Source: Pseudobacter sp051955275 (GTDB lineage Bacteria > Bacteroidota > Bacteroidia > Chitinophagales > Chitinophagaceae). Taken from it: a stretch of 64,000 nt of DNA. The stretch spans positions 1 to 64,000 of the forward strand of contig NZ_JBQCGW010000294.1 of the NCBI RefSeq assembly GCF_051955275.1, in the 5' to 3' direction. This document shows positions 49,728 to 59,060 of this stretch, piece after piece. The stretch's first letter is position 1; the number at the start of each line of letters is the position of its first letter. Under the pieces are notes generated by a model. The model ran no database searches. It was not told the DNA's origin and saw only the letters and a program-made list of their open reading frames with translations. Both the position numbers and the translations under genes were made by a program.

Positions 49728-50477
49728 ATGGGAAAAACTTTACTATCATCCATCAGTACCCGCGCTCCGAAAGAGTTGGATAAGGCGGCCACCAAGGCCA
49801 AGACCACGGCCATTCTGCAGAAGCTGAATGAACTGCAGAATCTTCTCTATGCAGAATCAAAACATGCTATCCTCGTTGTGATACAGGGCATGGATGCAAG
49901 CGGAAAGGACGGTGTGATCCGCAATGTATTCGGGCAACTCAACCCGCAGGGAGTTACGGTAAAGAGTTTTAAAGTGCCTACTGCTGAAGAGCTTTCACAC
50001 GACTTCCTCTGGCGTGTGCACAATGCCGCTCCGGCCAAAGGCATGATTCAGATCTTCAACCGCTCCCAGTATGAAGATATCCTGGTGACCCGCGTTCATG
50101 GGATCATTGACGATGCTATCGCTAAAAAACGCATGAAAGCCATCAATGATTTTGAGCAACTGCTCACGGAGCACAACAGCACCAGTATCCTGAAATTCTA
50201 TCTCCATGTATCTCCTGAAGAACAACAGCAGCGCCTCAAAGAACGCCTGGATGATCCGGCCAAACAATGGAAGTACAACGCCAATGATTTTGAGGAAGCG
50301 AAGAAGTGGGACGACTATATGCGTATGTATGAAGATGCCTTCCAGCATTGCAACGATGTACCCTGGACGATTGTGCCTGCTGATCAGAACTGGTACAAGG
50401 AATACCTGATTGCCAGTACCCTGCTTGAAACATTGCAGCGCCTGAACATGAAATTTCCCGGTTTGAAGAAAGACTGA
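49728..50477 (+). CDS. Polyphosphate kinase 2 family nucleotide phosphotransferase
   Basis: 249 residues. The PPK2 fold is shown by the Walker A GMDASGKDG, the lid/Walker B region FNRSQYEDILVTRVHG and DDPAKQWKYNANDFEEAKKW. It uses polyphosphate to phosphorylate AMP, ADP or other nucleoside phosphates; which class (I, II or III) cannot be fixed by eye, though a single domain of this length rules out a double-domain class II enzyme. Located between frr and mscL with its own gaps. Confidence 0.93.
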   Translation: MGKTLLSSISTRAPKELDKAATKAKTTAILQKLNELQNLLYAESKHAILVVIQGMDASGKDGVIRNVFGQLNPQGVTVKSFKVPTAEELSHDFLWRVHNAAPAKGMIQIFNRSQYEDILVTRVHGIIDDAIAKKRMKAINDFEQLLTEHNSTSILKFYLHVSPEEQQQRLKERLDDPAKQWKYNANDFEEAKKWDDYMRMYEDAFQHCNDVPWTIVPADQNWYKEYLIASTLLETLQRLNMKFPGLKKD

Positions 50478-50546
50478 ACAAGCCCTGCCGTCTAACCGAA
50501 ATCCACAAGGTGGAAATCAATATATGGCTTACAATTATATATTATA

Positions 50547-50554
50547 TAGTTTTG
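50547..50554 (+). promoter_or_regulatory. -7 box of mscL
   Basis: TAGTTTTG followed by C is a perfect TAnnTTTG, 35 bp before the mscL ATG, within a very AT-rich stretch. Confidence 0.5.
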
Positions 50555-50589
50555 CCATGGTTGCATTATTCAATTAAAAATCTATCTAT

Positions 50590-50970
50590 ATGGGAATGCT
50601 TAAAGAATTTAAGAATTTTGCACTGAAAGGCAATGTAGTGGACCTTGCAGTTGCTGTAATTATCGGTGGCGCTTTCGGAACCATCGTTTCCTCCCTTGTT
50701 GACGATGTGATCACCCCACTGCTGCTCACACCTGCGTTGAAGTTTGCCAATGCTGAAAATATCGACAAGCTTACATGGGGCGCAGTGCATTACGGAAAAT
50801 TCCTCTCCGCTGTTATCAAGTTCATCATTATTGCATGGATATTATTCCTGCTGGTCCGTGGTATGAAAAAGCTCACAGACAAAAAAGATGAAACACCGGC
50901 AGCACCTCCTGCTCCTACAGCAACAGAGAAATTACTCATGGAGATCAGGGATGAGCTGAAGAAAAAGTAA
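50590..50970 (+). CDS. mscL: Large-conductance mechanosensitive channel
   Basis: 126 residues with two membrane helices. N-terminal MGMLKEFKNFALKGNVVDLA and the pore helix AVAVIIGGAFGTIVSSLVDD are standard, and a cytoplasmic helix (ATEKLLMEIRDELKKK) ends it. A Pro/Ala linker (PAAPPAPTAT) joins the membrane and cytoplasmic parts. It releases solutes on hypo-osmotic shock. The DUF3078 gene follows after 23 bp. Confidence 0.95.
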   Translation: MGMLKEFKNFALKGNVVDLAVAVIIGGAFGTIVSSLVDDVITPLLLTPALKFANAENIDKLTWGAVHYGKFLSAVIKFIIIAWILFLLVRGMKKLTDKKDETPAAPPAPTATEKLLMEIRDELKKK

Positions 50971-50993
50971 CTAACCCTCATTAATATTCGATT

Positions 50994-52040
50994 ATGCGAA
51001 AACTCTTGCTCTTAGGCGCATTCAGTTTGTCATTGTATAGCGTGAAAGCCCAGGACCCGGGCGTAAAGGAAATGAAATCCACTTCTGAAAAAACGGTGGC
51101 CATCGATACCTCTCACAAAAGCGGATGGAGAAAAGGTGGCATCTTTTCCCTTAATGTTGGCCAGGGAAGCAGTAAAAACTGGGCGGCAGGCGCCGAGAAA
51201 TTCTCTTTCTCCACAGCAGCGGGCCTCAGTCTCTTTGCCAATTACAGGGATGGTAAATTCTACTGGAACAATAACCTCGATCTCGGTTATGCCATTGTGA
51301 ACACCACATCACTTGGTAACCGTAAAACAGATGATAAGATCGATTACTTCACCAAACTGGGCCATGACCTCACCAAAACCCTGAGTCTTTCAGGTGTTGT
51401 AAACTTCAGGTCGCAGTTCACTAATGGGTACGATTATACCTATCTCGGAAAGGATACTTACAAGCGCAGGACTTCCTCCTTCATGGCGCCGGGCTACCTG
51501 ATTGTGGCGCCGGGTCTGGACTGGCACCCTGTTCCCTATTTCAGCCTGTTCGTTTCTCCAATTTCAGCGCGTATGGTATTTGTGACCAGCCCCTGGAGCT
51601 ATTATTTTCCGGATGGCGTGATCCCGGTGGATGACGGCGGCGGCTTTGAAAAGCCCCTGGCTACCCTCTACGGCGTTGATCCGGGCCAGAAAGTAAGAGC
51701 TGAAATGGGCGGTTTTGCCTCAGCCAACTTTGCCAAGGAGATCATGAAGAACGTAACCATCAAAAGCCGTCTCGATCTCTATTCCAACTATCTGAGTACC
51801 TACCGCTATACACCTACCGGTCCCCGCCAGGTATTGAAAGAAAAGCTGGAGGCCAAGCCTCAGAACGTGGACGTATTCTGGACCAACCTTATTTCCATGA
51901 AGGTCAATAGATTCCTGAATGTTACGTATAACTTTGACCTCATATATGATGATGATGTAAGGCAGTTCGGTCCGGAAAACACTTCGGCCGGAACCCAGAT
52001 CAGATCATTGCTCAGTGTGGGTTTTTCAGCAAAATTCTAA
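50994..52040 (+). CDS. DUF3078 outer-membrane beta-barrel-like protein
   Basis: 348 residues. The Sec signal ends LYSVKAQ. The mature protein has GGIFSLNVGQGSSKNWAAG, the DUF3078 signature, then alternating amphipathic strands (YWNNNLDLGYAIVNTTSLGN, DKIDYFTKLGHDLTKTLSLS) and closes with a Phe-ended strand (RSLLSVGFSAKF), as outer-membrane barrels do. Function unknown in the family. Likely in one unit with mscL. Confidence 0.85.
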   Translation: MRKLLLLGAFSLSLYSVKAQDPGVKEMKSTSEKTVAIDTSHKSGWRKGGIFSLNVGQGSSKNWAAGAEKFSFSTAAGLSLFANYRDGKFYWNNNLDLGYAIVNTTSLGNRKTDDKIDYFTKLGHDLTKTLSLSGVVNFRSQFTNGYDYTYLGKDTYKRRTSSFMAPGYLIVAPGLDWHPVPYFSLFVSPISARMVFVTSPWSYYFPDGVIPVDDGGGFEKPLATLYGVDPGQKVRAEMGGFASANFAKEIMKNVTIKSRLDLYSNYLSTYRYTPTGPRQVLKEKLEAKPQNVDVFWTNLISMKVNRFLNVTYNFDLIYDDDVRQFGPENTSAGTQIRSLLSVGFSAKF

Positions 52041-52053
52041 ACAGGATATTTCA

Positions 52054-52061
52054 TACATTTG
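52054..52061 (+). promoter_or_regulatory. -7 box of scpA
   Basis: TACATTTG is a perfect TAnnTTTG, 110 bp before the ATG. The predicted leader is about 100 nt and contains a GCCG/CGGC hairpin. Confidence 0.45.
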
Positions 52062-52170
52062 TCGCCTGCCGTTTCCGCAAGGAGCAGCAGGCGGCTTTAT
52101 TTCCGGGGGTGCAGCCCGTGCGTGATCCTGAAAGGCAGGCTGGCATTCCGGAAGATTCCAAATTACCAGT

Positions 52171-53238
52171 ATGGCAAATCAGTCTTCGTACCAGATCCGT
52201 CTTCCCCAGTTTGAGGGGCCATTTGACCTTCTGCTCTTCTTTATTGAGCGGGACGAGCTGGACATTTATAATATTCCCATCACCAATATCATCAAGGACT
52301 TCCTGGCCTATATCCATAGCCAGGAGAAACTCAATATAGAACTGAGTAGTGAGTTCATTCTCTTTGTGAGCACCCTCATGCGGATCAAGGCAAAAATGTT
52401 GCTGCCCCGCAAGGAAGTGGATGCCCAGGGCAATGAGATCGATCCCCGCCAGGAACTGGTTGACAAGATCCTTGAATACAAACGCTTCAAGGAAGCTGCC
52501 ATTCAGATGGCTGAACTGGAAGCTACACGTATGCTGATGGTGCGCCGGGGTAACCTCGCCAAAGAATTGTCCACCATCGGTGAAGTATCCGGTGAAGGCA
52601 CGGAGATCCAGACCATCACGCTCTTCAAACTCATGAAGACCTTCGAGCGGGTGATGAAAAGGCTGGAGCAGCGCAACAATAAACCCGTTCACACGGTGGT
52701 GCGCTACAATTACACCATGGAAGAGAGCCGGGAGTACATGGTGAACACCTTGCGAAAAAACAAAACTGTTCCATTTGAGCGGATCTTCAACAGAGCCAAT
52801 GACCGTATACAGGCTATCTTTCTTTTCCTGAGTATGCTGGAGTTGGTACAGCTGAAATATCTCACCATCATGGTGGGCGAAGGCAGAAATAATTTCATTG
52901 TTGAATACAATGAGAACAGGGAGGAAGATGAGTTCGGGTTGGATGGGTTACCGAATGGAATTGCATTTAAGAATGATGGGGACGATGATGGGGCTGACCT
53001 GTTGGGAGATGATGATGAATATGAAGAGGATGATTTTGAAGATGAAGAAGAAGAAAATGAAGAAGAGAATGAAGTAAGTGAAGAAGGTGAGAGCAGCGAT
53101 GGTGCAGAGGAGAATGATGAAGAAAGTGATGACGAAGATGAAGAGGAAGGTGACGAAGATAAAGAGGATGATGATGACGAGGAAGAAGAGGAGGATGACG
53201 AAGATGAAGAGGAATCCGATACTGAAAAAGAGAAATAA
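52171..53238 (+). CDS. scpA: Segregation and condensation protein A with a hyperacidic C-terminal tail
   Basis: 355 residues against about 250 for typical ScpA. The kleisin core is intact: QIRLPQFEGPFDLLLFFIER at the N-terminus (SMC-neck binding), LRIKAKMLLP-like helix, KILEYKRFKEAAIQMAELEA, and the winged-helix C-terminus FLSMLELVQLKYLTIMVGEG. Residues 268-355 are a tail of about 70% Asp/Glu with scattered Ser and Asn. ScpA bridges SMC heads in the chromosome-condensing complex. scpB is not adjacent. The tail is unrelated to the core and could limit DNA contact or bind basic proteins (inference). Confidence 0.93.
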   Translation: MANQSSYQIRLPQFEGPFDLLLFFIERDELDIYNIPITNIIKDFLAYIHSQEKLNIELSSEFILFVSTLMRIKAKMLLPRKEVDAQGNEIDPRQELVDKILEYKRFKEAAIQMAELEATRMLMVRRGNLAKELSTIGEVSGEGTEIQTITLFKLMKTFERVMKRLEQRNNKPVHTVVRYNYTMEESREYMVNTLRKNKTVPFERIFNRANDRIQAIFLFLSMLELVQLKYLTIMVGEGRNNFIVEYNENREEDEFGLDGLPNGIAFKNDGDDDGADLLGDDDEYEEDDFEDEEEENEEENEVSEEGESSDGAEENDEESDDEDEEEGDEDKEDDDDEEEEEDDEDEEESDTEKEK

Positions 53239-53250
53239 TTCAATACACAT

Positions 53251-53293
53251 AAGAGGGTGGCTCAAAATGAATTGAGCCACCCTCTTATATTTT
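53251..53293 (+). terminator. scpA terminator
   Basis: A perfect 15-bp stem, AAGAGGGTGGCTCAA with TTGAGCCACCCTCTT, with a 6-nt loop, followed by ATATTTT. Confidence 0.85.
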
Positions 53294-53395
53294 ACAGTTC
53301 TGACCAGGTTGTAACAGCAATGGCGAAGACCGTTTTATCTACTGCTCATCATTTTTATTTAATATTGTAGCTGACACCTTTCAACTCTGCTTTTA

Positions 53396-53983
53396 TTGAT
53401 TACTGACCAGCTATACCACGACCGGGAATTATTCCAGCGCATTGCACTGGGGGATGAGGATGCATTCCGCACATTGTTCCATCACTACAATAAAACACTG
53501 CTGCCTTTCGTGGTAAAGCTTGTATCACCATTGCATGACCCAGCTGAAATTTTACAGGAAGTGTTCCTGCGCCTGTGGAAGCACCGCCAAAAACTGGCGG
53601 ATGTAGACAATCCCAAAGCATATATTGTCCGCATAGTTTCCAATGAAGCCGCCACCTATATGCAGAAACTGGCCAGACAAAACCGTCTGATGGAAAAAGC
53701 CATTCAGCACCATGGCCAGGAGCCGCTGACGCCTGAACAGCATATTGCGCTCAAGGAAACTGCCCGGCTGGTGACCGATGCGGTAGAACAGCTTACCCCG
53801 GCCTGCCGCCAGGTGTATGTGCTGAGCCGGGAGGAACAACTTTCCCTGCCACAGATCGCTGAAAAATTACAACTGAGCGAGAGCACTGTCAAGAACCAGC
53901 TGGTGAAGGCTTTGAAAGATATCCGGGTGTATATCCGGAAAAACGGACTGTCCACTTTTCTATCCTTTCCAATCATTCTATAA
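53396..53983 (+). CDS. ECF-type RNA polymerase sigma factor of a SusC/D locus
   Basis: 195 residues. Region 2 is FRTLFHHYNKTLLPFVVKLV with DPAEILQEVFLRLWKHR, and region 4 is LSLPQIAEKLQLSESTVKNQ. The start is a TTG at 53396: an in-frame stop lies at 53372 and there is no ATG or GTG before conserved sequence, so translation must begin at TTG or another non-ATG codon. TAATATTG (7 of 8 to the -7 consensus) lies 28 bp upstream. It pairs with the FecR anti-sigma gene that follows after 100 bp. Confidence 0.9.
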   Translation: MITDQLYHDRELFQRIALGDEDAFRTLFHHYNKTLLPFVVKLVSPLHDPAEILQEVFLRLWKHRQKLADVDNPKAYIVRIVSNEAATYMQKLARQNRLMEKAIQHHGQEPLTPEQHIALKETARLVTDAVEQLTPACRQVYVLSREEQLSLPQIAEKLQLSESTVKNQLVKALKDIRVYIRKNGLSTFLSFPIIL

Positions 53984-54083
53984 AATATTTCCGGAAGCTT
54001 TAGTCCTGAATCAAAAAACTCCGGTCTTGTAATTACCGGCCTTATCTAATACCCATAACAACGATTGCCATTAAAAAACAGCA

Positions 54084-55241
54084 ATGGAGAATTCAAGGAT
54101 TGTCTATTTAGTGACCGGCTACCTCAACAATACTTTGACGGGGCTTGAAATTGACGAATTGCAGCTCATTTTATTGAATGAAGAAGAGAGTGAAACGGTA
54201 GCAGCAGCATTCAGGGAGATCATGTTGCAAATGCCTGTTGATATGGGTTATCAGGCTGATCAATGGGAGTCGCTGGCTGACAGGATCCTTGCTCAGTCTA
54301 CTGTGGAAACACCTGTAATAACTATGCAGCCAGGTGGTAAGAGGCGCATCTATTGGGCTGCTGCTGCGGTGGTTATGGCAGTGATAATAGCCGGTACCTG
54401 GTATGCTACAAGGAACAGGCTGGAAACAATAACGCTGGCCAAAACAGAACCAGAAGAAATACAGCCCGGCATGCAGGGAGCTTTGCTCACACTGGCCGAT
54501 GGATCACAGGTATTGCTGGACACCATTCAGAACGGAGTGGTAGCCCTGCAGGGTGGTGCTACCGCAAAGGTGGTGAATGGCGCTCTGATCTATGAAGGGA
54601 AAGGAGAAGCTGTTTACAATACCATGAGCACACCCAAAGGCCGTCAGTTTCAAATGACACTTCCCGACGGTACGCAGGTATGGCTGAATGCGGCGAGTAC
54701 TATCCGTTATCCAACAGTATTCACAGGCAATGAGAGAAGGGTGGAAGTTTCAGGTGAAACTTATTTTGAAGTGGCCCGGAATTCCAGAATGCCTTTCAGG
54801 GTTAGTGTGAACAATGGGGCAGACATCGAGGTACTTGGAACTCATTTCAATATCAATAGTTATAGCAATGAGAACAGCGTCAATGCCACACTGCTGCAGG
54901 GTTCCATCAGGGTGAAAAAGGGAGATGAAGCAGTGGTGATCAAACCCGGAGAACAGGCCCGTATGCAAAGCAGCATCCGTGTGGAGAAAGAAGTGGACCT
55001 GGAACAGGTAGTGGCATGGAAAAATGGACTTTTCAATTTCAATGGCTTGAAACTGGAAGAAGTGATGCGTCAGATTGAAAGATGGTATGGAATTGAAGTG
55101 GTATACGAAAAAGGAATTCCCAAAATCCCCGTAGTTGGTGAGATGTCGAAGGATATTCCACTTAACGGACTGATGATAGTACTTGAAAAACTGGATATAC
55201 ACTACAGGCTGGAAGGAAGAAAGCTTATCATCCTGCCTTAA
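54084..55241 (+). CDS. FecR-family anti-sigma factor (with DUF4974)
   Basis: 385 residues. The cytoplasmic N-terminal part (about 1-90) binds the sigma factor. One membrane helix lies at about 90-108. The periplasmic FecR domain shows TPKGRQFQMTLPDGTQVWLN, ASTIRYPTVF, RRVEVSGETYFEVARN and VLGTHFNINSY. The DUF4974 C-terminus (FNFNGLKLEEVMRQIERWYG) is an STN-like domain that meets the signalling domain of the SusC partner. It holds the sigma factor until the receptor signals. Confidence 0.93.
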   Translation: MENSRIVYLVTGYLNNTLTGLEIDELQLILLNEEESETVAAAFREIMLQMPVDMGYQADQWESLADRILAQSTVETPVITMQPGGKRRIYWAAAAVVMAVIIAGTWYATRNRLETITLAKTEPEEIQPGMQGALLTLADGSQVLLDTIQNGVVALQGGATAKVVNGALIYEGKGEAVYNTMSTPKGRQFQMTLPDGTQVWLNAASTIRYPTVFTGNERRVEVSGETYFEVARNSRMPFRVSVNNGADIEVLGTHFNINSYSNENSVNATLLQGSIRVKKGDEAVVIKPGEQARMQSSIRVEKEVDLEQVVAWKNGLFNFNGLKLEEVMRQIERWYGIEVVYEKGIPKIPVVGEMSKDIPLNGLMIVLEKLDIHYRLEGRKLIILP

Positions 55242-55318
55242 AGCATTGAATCTTATCCCATAAAACAGCAGTTTCTAATTAAAACTAAAATAGTACATCG
55301 CTGACCGGCAAAACAAAA

Positions 55319-55342
55319 CCGGAAGTGGGCGAACACTTCCGG
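55319..55342 (+). other. Intercistronic hairpin between fecR and susC
   Basis: CCGGAAGTG at 55319-55327 pairs perfectly with CACTTCCGG at 55334-55342 around GGCGAA. No T-run follows, so it is not a terminator. It may protect or separate the susC part of the mRNA. Confidence 0.5.
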
Positions 55343-55408
55343 CAGATAGTTGGCCGATCCAAAATGGTGTGAGTACCAATTTTAAACAACCAAAACTGTT
55401 CACAATTT

Positions 55409-58400
55409 ATGCAAAAAACTGCTATGGGTGGCTGGAATGCCCGGGGCTCTGCATTCCTGCTATCGGCTCAAATGCTGAGAATTATGCGTATGCTTACTTT
55501 CTTTCTCTTCGTTGCTCTGCTTTCTGTGCATGCCGAAAGTCCCGCGCAGAGCATTACGATGTCTGTAAAGAACACCCCTCTGAAACAGGTTTTCTCTATC
55601 ATCAAAAAACAAACAGGTTATGTGGTGCTCTACAATGAGCAGATCCTCTCTGCCGCCAGGCCTGTTTCTATCAATGCCCAGGATATGCCGCTGGCTGAAT
55701 TTCTTGGCGCCGTTCTGAAGAATCAATCCATCGACTACACTATACAGGGCAAAACGATCGTGCTCTCCCGCATACCTGTTACCCGTTTTGGTGATCCTGC
55801 ACCTGAACCCGGTTTTCAGCCCGGCGAAATGCAAACGCCTGTTAAGATCCGTATCACGGACTCTTCTGGCGCGCCGCTGGCGGGAGCCTCCGTGTCTGTC
55901 AGAGGTAGTAAGATATCCGGCGTTACAGATGCTGATGGGATCGTGAGCCTGAATGTGAAATCTGGCGAAGTGCTGGTGATCACATTTGTTGGTCATGAAT
56001 CCCGGACTGTAATTGTTTCGCCTGCACAATATGCAGCACGCAGAATTACTGTTGCGATGACAAGAACCAATAGCGAACTCTCTGTTGTGGAAGTATCATT
56101 AAGCACGGGGTATCAAAAGATCCCCACTTACCAGATGACGGGTGCTGCCTCTGTGATGTCTGAAAAAGATTATCAGCAACGCGTGGCTGTTACCGGTAAT
56201 TTCCTGGAAAGCCTTGAAGGTAAAGTTCCCGGTCTCGTATACAACGGTCAAACAGGTGAGCTCACCATCCGCGGTGTGTCTACATTTGATGCGGTGAAGA
56301 AACCATTGATCGTACTGGATGGATTTCCTACAGAAATAGACCTGCGTACTATCAATCCTTTGGATATCGTATCTGTCAGCGTACTGCGCGATGCGGCAGC
56401 TGCCTCCATCTATGGAGTAAGGGCCAGCAATGGGGTGATTGTTGTGGAAACCCGCCGCGGCAAATCCGGCAAGCCGGTATTCAATGTGCGCGCCACGCAA
56501 GCCTTTCAGCCCAAACCGGATTTTGGTTACCTGAAATATGCTCCCGCCAGCGAATTTGTGCAGTTACAGAAAGAGAATTTCAATATCGCTAAAACATCTT
56601 TTCTCCTGTATGACTGGGGCTATTATAAAATGAACCCGGTTGAGCAGATCATGTTCGGCATGACGCAGTTGTCTGTTTCCAATCCGCTGCTCACTGAGGC
56701 GCAGGCAGACGCAAAACTGGCCGCACTCGGTAATTATGACAATCTCAAAGATTACGAGAAGTTATTCTATCAGCATCGCCAGACCACCAATCTCAATGTG
56801 GATGTAAGTGGAGGTAACGATAAAAGCACCTACATGATGGGGGTGAACTATATCGGCGAAACACCCGTGAACCGGAGGTCTGAGAACAAGCAGATCATCC
56901 TCAACCTTGCCAATACTTTCAAATTCACCGATTGGCTGAAATTCGATTTCAGGGGAACCTATCTTAATGTCAAAGATGTTTCCGGTAACACACCTTCTTA
57001 CCAGGATTTCTTTCCCTATGAGCGTTTTGCAGATGAGAACGGAAATGCGCTGCCAGTAGCGCTTGATCCGGGCCGCGATTATATCTCAAGAGTGATCACC
57101 AGACAAAAGAACGACGCCCTGATGGCTGCCGGGTTGTATGATCAGTTCTATTATCCTTTGAAAGAACTGTACGGGAACACCAATACCACCAAAGGTTCAT
57201 CCACCCGTTTCCAGGGAAGGTTCAATGTGAAATTGACCAACTGGCTGAATGTAGATCTGGGCGGCAACTACGAGAATCAGAGTTCCATCCTGGATCAGTT
57301 ACATACGGAGGATGCATTCAATACCCGTGTAATGGTCTCCAATATGGCTTTGAAAGATGCCGTTACCGGACAGGCATTATTTACGAATATGCCTAAAGGT
57401 GATATCCTGGAGAAAACAAACCAGCGCATCACCAATTATACAGCCAGGATGCAGCTGAACCTCGGTCAGCGTTTTGGTGATCATGAAATCTCCGGTATCC
57501 TGGGTATTGAGAGAAAGCAAACACTCACGCAGGCATATAAAACTACTTTCTTTGGATATGACGATCAGACTTTGATCAGTAAGCCCATCAACATGAGTGT
57601 ACTGAATGCCACAAATCAGCCTGCATTTGATGAGCTTGGATTCGGAGCAAGCTTCAATAGCACCAATTATTTCAACGAAAAGGAAATCGATAACAGGTTC
57701 ATGTCTTATTATGGCCAGGGCACTTATATCTTCCGGGGCAAATATGTACTGACAGGTAGTTTCAGGATCGATCAGACGAACCTGTTTGGTGTTGCTCCTA
57801 AATACAAGTACAAGCCACTCTGGTCCGCCGGTGTGAACTGGAGATTGAGTGAAGAAGATTTTGCAAAAAACTGGAACTGGGCCAAAAACCTGCAACTCCG
57901 TGCTGCTACAGGTTTCAACGGAAACGTGCCCAGCAGCAATAACGGTGCATTCCTGATCCTCTCTTCAGGTCTCAATACCATTCTGAATACACCGCTTGCC
58001 TACAACGATGTGCTGACGCCGGAAAACCAATCGCTTCGCTGGGAAACAACTCTTAATTACAATTTCGGGGTTGACTATACTTTGCTGAACAACAAGATCA
58101 CAGGCTCTGTTGATTATTATGTAAAAAGAAGTACAGATGTGTTTGGCCAGTTGGATGCCGATCCTACTTCCGGATTCAATCAGTATAATGCCAATACAGC
58201 TTCCATCCGAAACAGTGGCCTGGAAGTGTTGGTTAGCAGTGAACTGATGAAGAAGAAGAATTTCCTGTGGAGAGTACAGGTTACAGGTTCATTCAACTAT
58301 AATAAAGTACTGGCGGTAAAAGCAACTGAATTCGCCAATTCACAACTGATCACTTCAGGGAATTTATTTGTACAAGGTCAGCCCATGAATGCATTGTACA

Positions 58401-59059
58401 GTTACAATTATGGGGGGCTTAATTCAATTGGGCAGCCATTTGTATATGACAGGAAAGGAAATCAGAAGATCCTTGCTTTTTATGGAAATGCACAGGTAGA
58501 CGTAACAAAAGAGGATCTGATCTATAATGGTACTACCACTCCGAAATATGTATTGGGATTGAACAATCAGTTCAGCATCGGCGCTTTTGATGTTTCGTTG
58601 CTTTTCATGTATTATGGTGGCCATGTAATGAGAGTGGAGCAACCCAATCCAAATAATATCGGTTTCTATACCAATAACCCGCTCCAGGGTTCCAGCAATT
58701 TCTGGAGAAAGACAGGTGATGAGAAACTGACCAATATTCCTGGCTATGTAAGAGCCAGCAGTGCTGCTCCCGGTTATTATCAATCCTATGCGTTGTATGG
58801 ATACGATTATGCATCGCAGTTTGTGCGTAAGGCCGATTATATCAGGCTGAGAGATCTGATTGTTACTTACAATGCCCGGGGCGCCTTCTTTAAAAAACTG
58901 GGATTGAACAATCCACAGATCCGGATTCAAGCTCAGAATCTTTTCCGATACACCTTCAGCGGCAATGATATCGATCCTGAAGCGATTGACCGTGTTTCCG
59001 GCGTACGCAGACTGGAGACCCAACCTTTTTACAGCATCACCATTTCCTCCGCTTTCTAA
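55409..59059 (+). CDS. SusC/RagA-type TonB-dependent transporter with STN signalling domain
   Basis: 1216 residues. A signal peptide preceded by a basic/hydrophobic extension ends SVHAESPAQS. The STN domain (about 48-120; MSVKNTPLKQVFSIIKKQTG) receives the signal path to FecR. A carboxypeptidase-regulatory-like domain (about 145-230; ITDSSGAPLAGASVSVRGS) and the plug follow (ESLEGKVPGLVYNGQTGELT, PLIVLDGFPTEIDLRTINPL, SVLRDAAAASIYGVRASNGV), then the barrel. It imports an oligomeric nutrient with its SusD. The STN domain and the upstream sigma/FecR pair make a complete cell-surface signalling loop. Substrate unknown. Confidence 0.95.
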   Translation: MQKTAMGGWNARGSAFLLSAQMLRIMRMLTFFLFVALLSVHAESPAQSITMSVKNTPLKQVFSIIKKQTGYVVLYNEQILSAARPVSINAQDMPLAEFLGAVLKNQSIDYTIQGKTIVLSRIPVTRFGDPAPEPGFQPGEMQTPVKIRITDSSGAPLAGASVSVRGSKISGVTDADGIVSLNVKSGEVLVITFVGHESRTVIVSPAQYAARRITVAMTRTNSELSVVEVSLSTGYQKIPTYQMTGAASVMSEKDYQQRVAVTGNFLESLEGKVPGLVYNGQTGELTIRGVSTFDAVKKPLIVLDGFPTEIDLRTINPLDIVSVSVLRDAAAASIYGVRASNGVIVVETRRGKSGKPVFNVRATQAFQPKPDFGYLKYAPASEFVQLQKENFNIAKTSFLLYDWGYYKMNPVEQIMFGMTQLSVSNPLLTEAQADAKLAALGNYDNLKDYEKLFYQHRQTTNLNVDVSGGNDKSTYMMGVNYIGETPVNRRSENKQIILNLANTFKFTDWLKFDFRGTYLNVKDVSGNTPSYQDFFPYERFADENGNALPVALDPGRDYISRVITRQKNDALMAAGLYDQFYYPLKELYGNTNTTKGSSTRFQGRFNVKLTNWLNVDLGGNYENQSSILDQLHTEDAFNTRVMVSNMALKDAVTGQALFTNMPKGDILEKTNQRITNYTARMQLNLGQRFGDHEISGILGIERKQTLTQAYKTTFFGYDDQTLISKPINMSVLNATNQPAFDELGFGASFNSTNYFNEKEIDNRFMSYYGQGTYIFRGKYVLTGSFRIDQTNLFGVAPKYKYKPLWSAGVNWRLSEEDFAKNWNWAKNLQLRAATGFNGNVPSSNNGAFLILSSGLNTILNTPLAYNDVLTPENQSLRWETTLNYNFGVDYTLLNNKITGSVDYYVKRSTDVFGQLDADPTSGFNQYNANTASIRNSGLEVLVSSELMKKKNFLWRVQVTGSFNYNKVLAVKATEFANSQLITSGNLFVQGQPMNALYSYNYGGLNSIGQPFVYDRKGNQKILAFYGNAQVDVTKEDLIYNGTTTPKYVLGLNNQFSIGAFDVSLLFMYYGGHVMRVEQPNPNNIGFYTNNPLQGSSNFWRKTGDEKLTNIPGYVRASSAAPGYYQSYALYGYDYASQFVRKADYIRLRDLIVTYNARGAFFKKLGLNNPQIRIQAQNLFRYTFSGNDIDPEAIDRVSGVRRLETQPFYSITISSAF

Positions 59060-59060
59060 A

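Noticed and set aside
52710..53243. Long antisense frame rich in serine opposite the scpA tail
   Set aside because: It is the complement of Asp/Glu codons (GAT/GAA read backwards) and has no start context or family.
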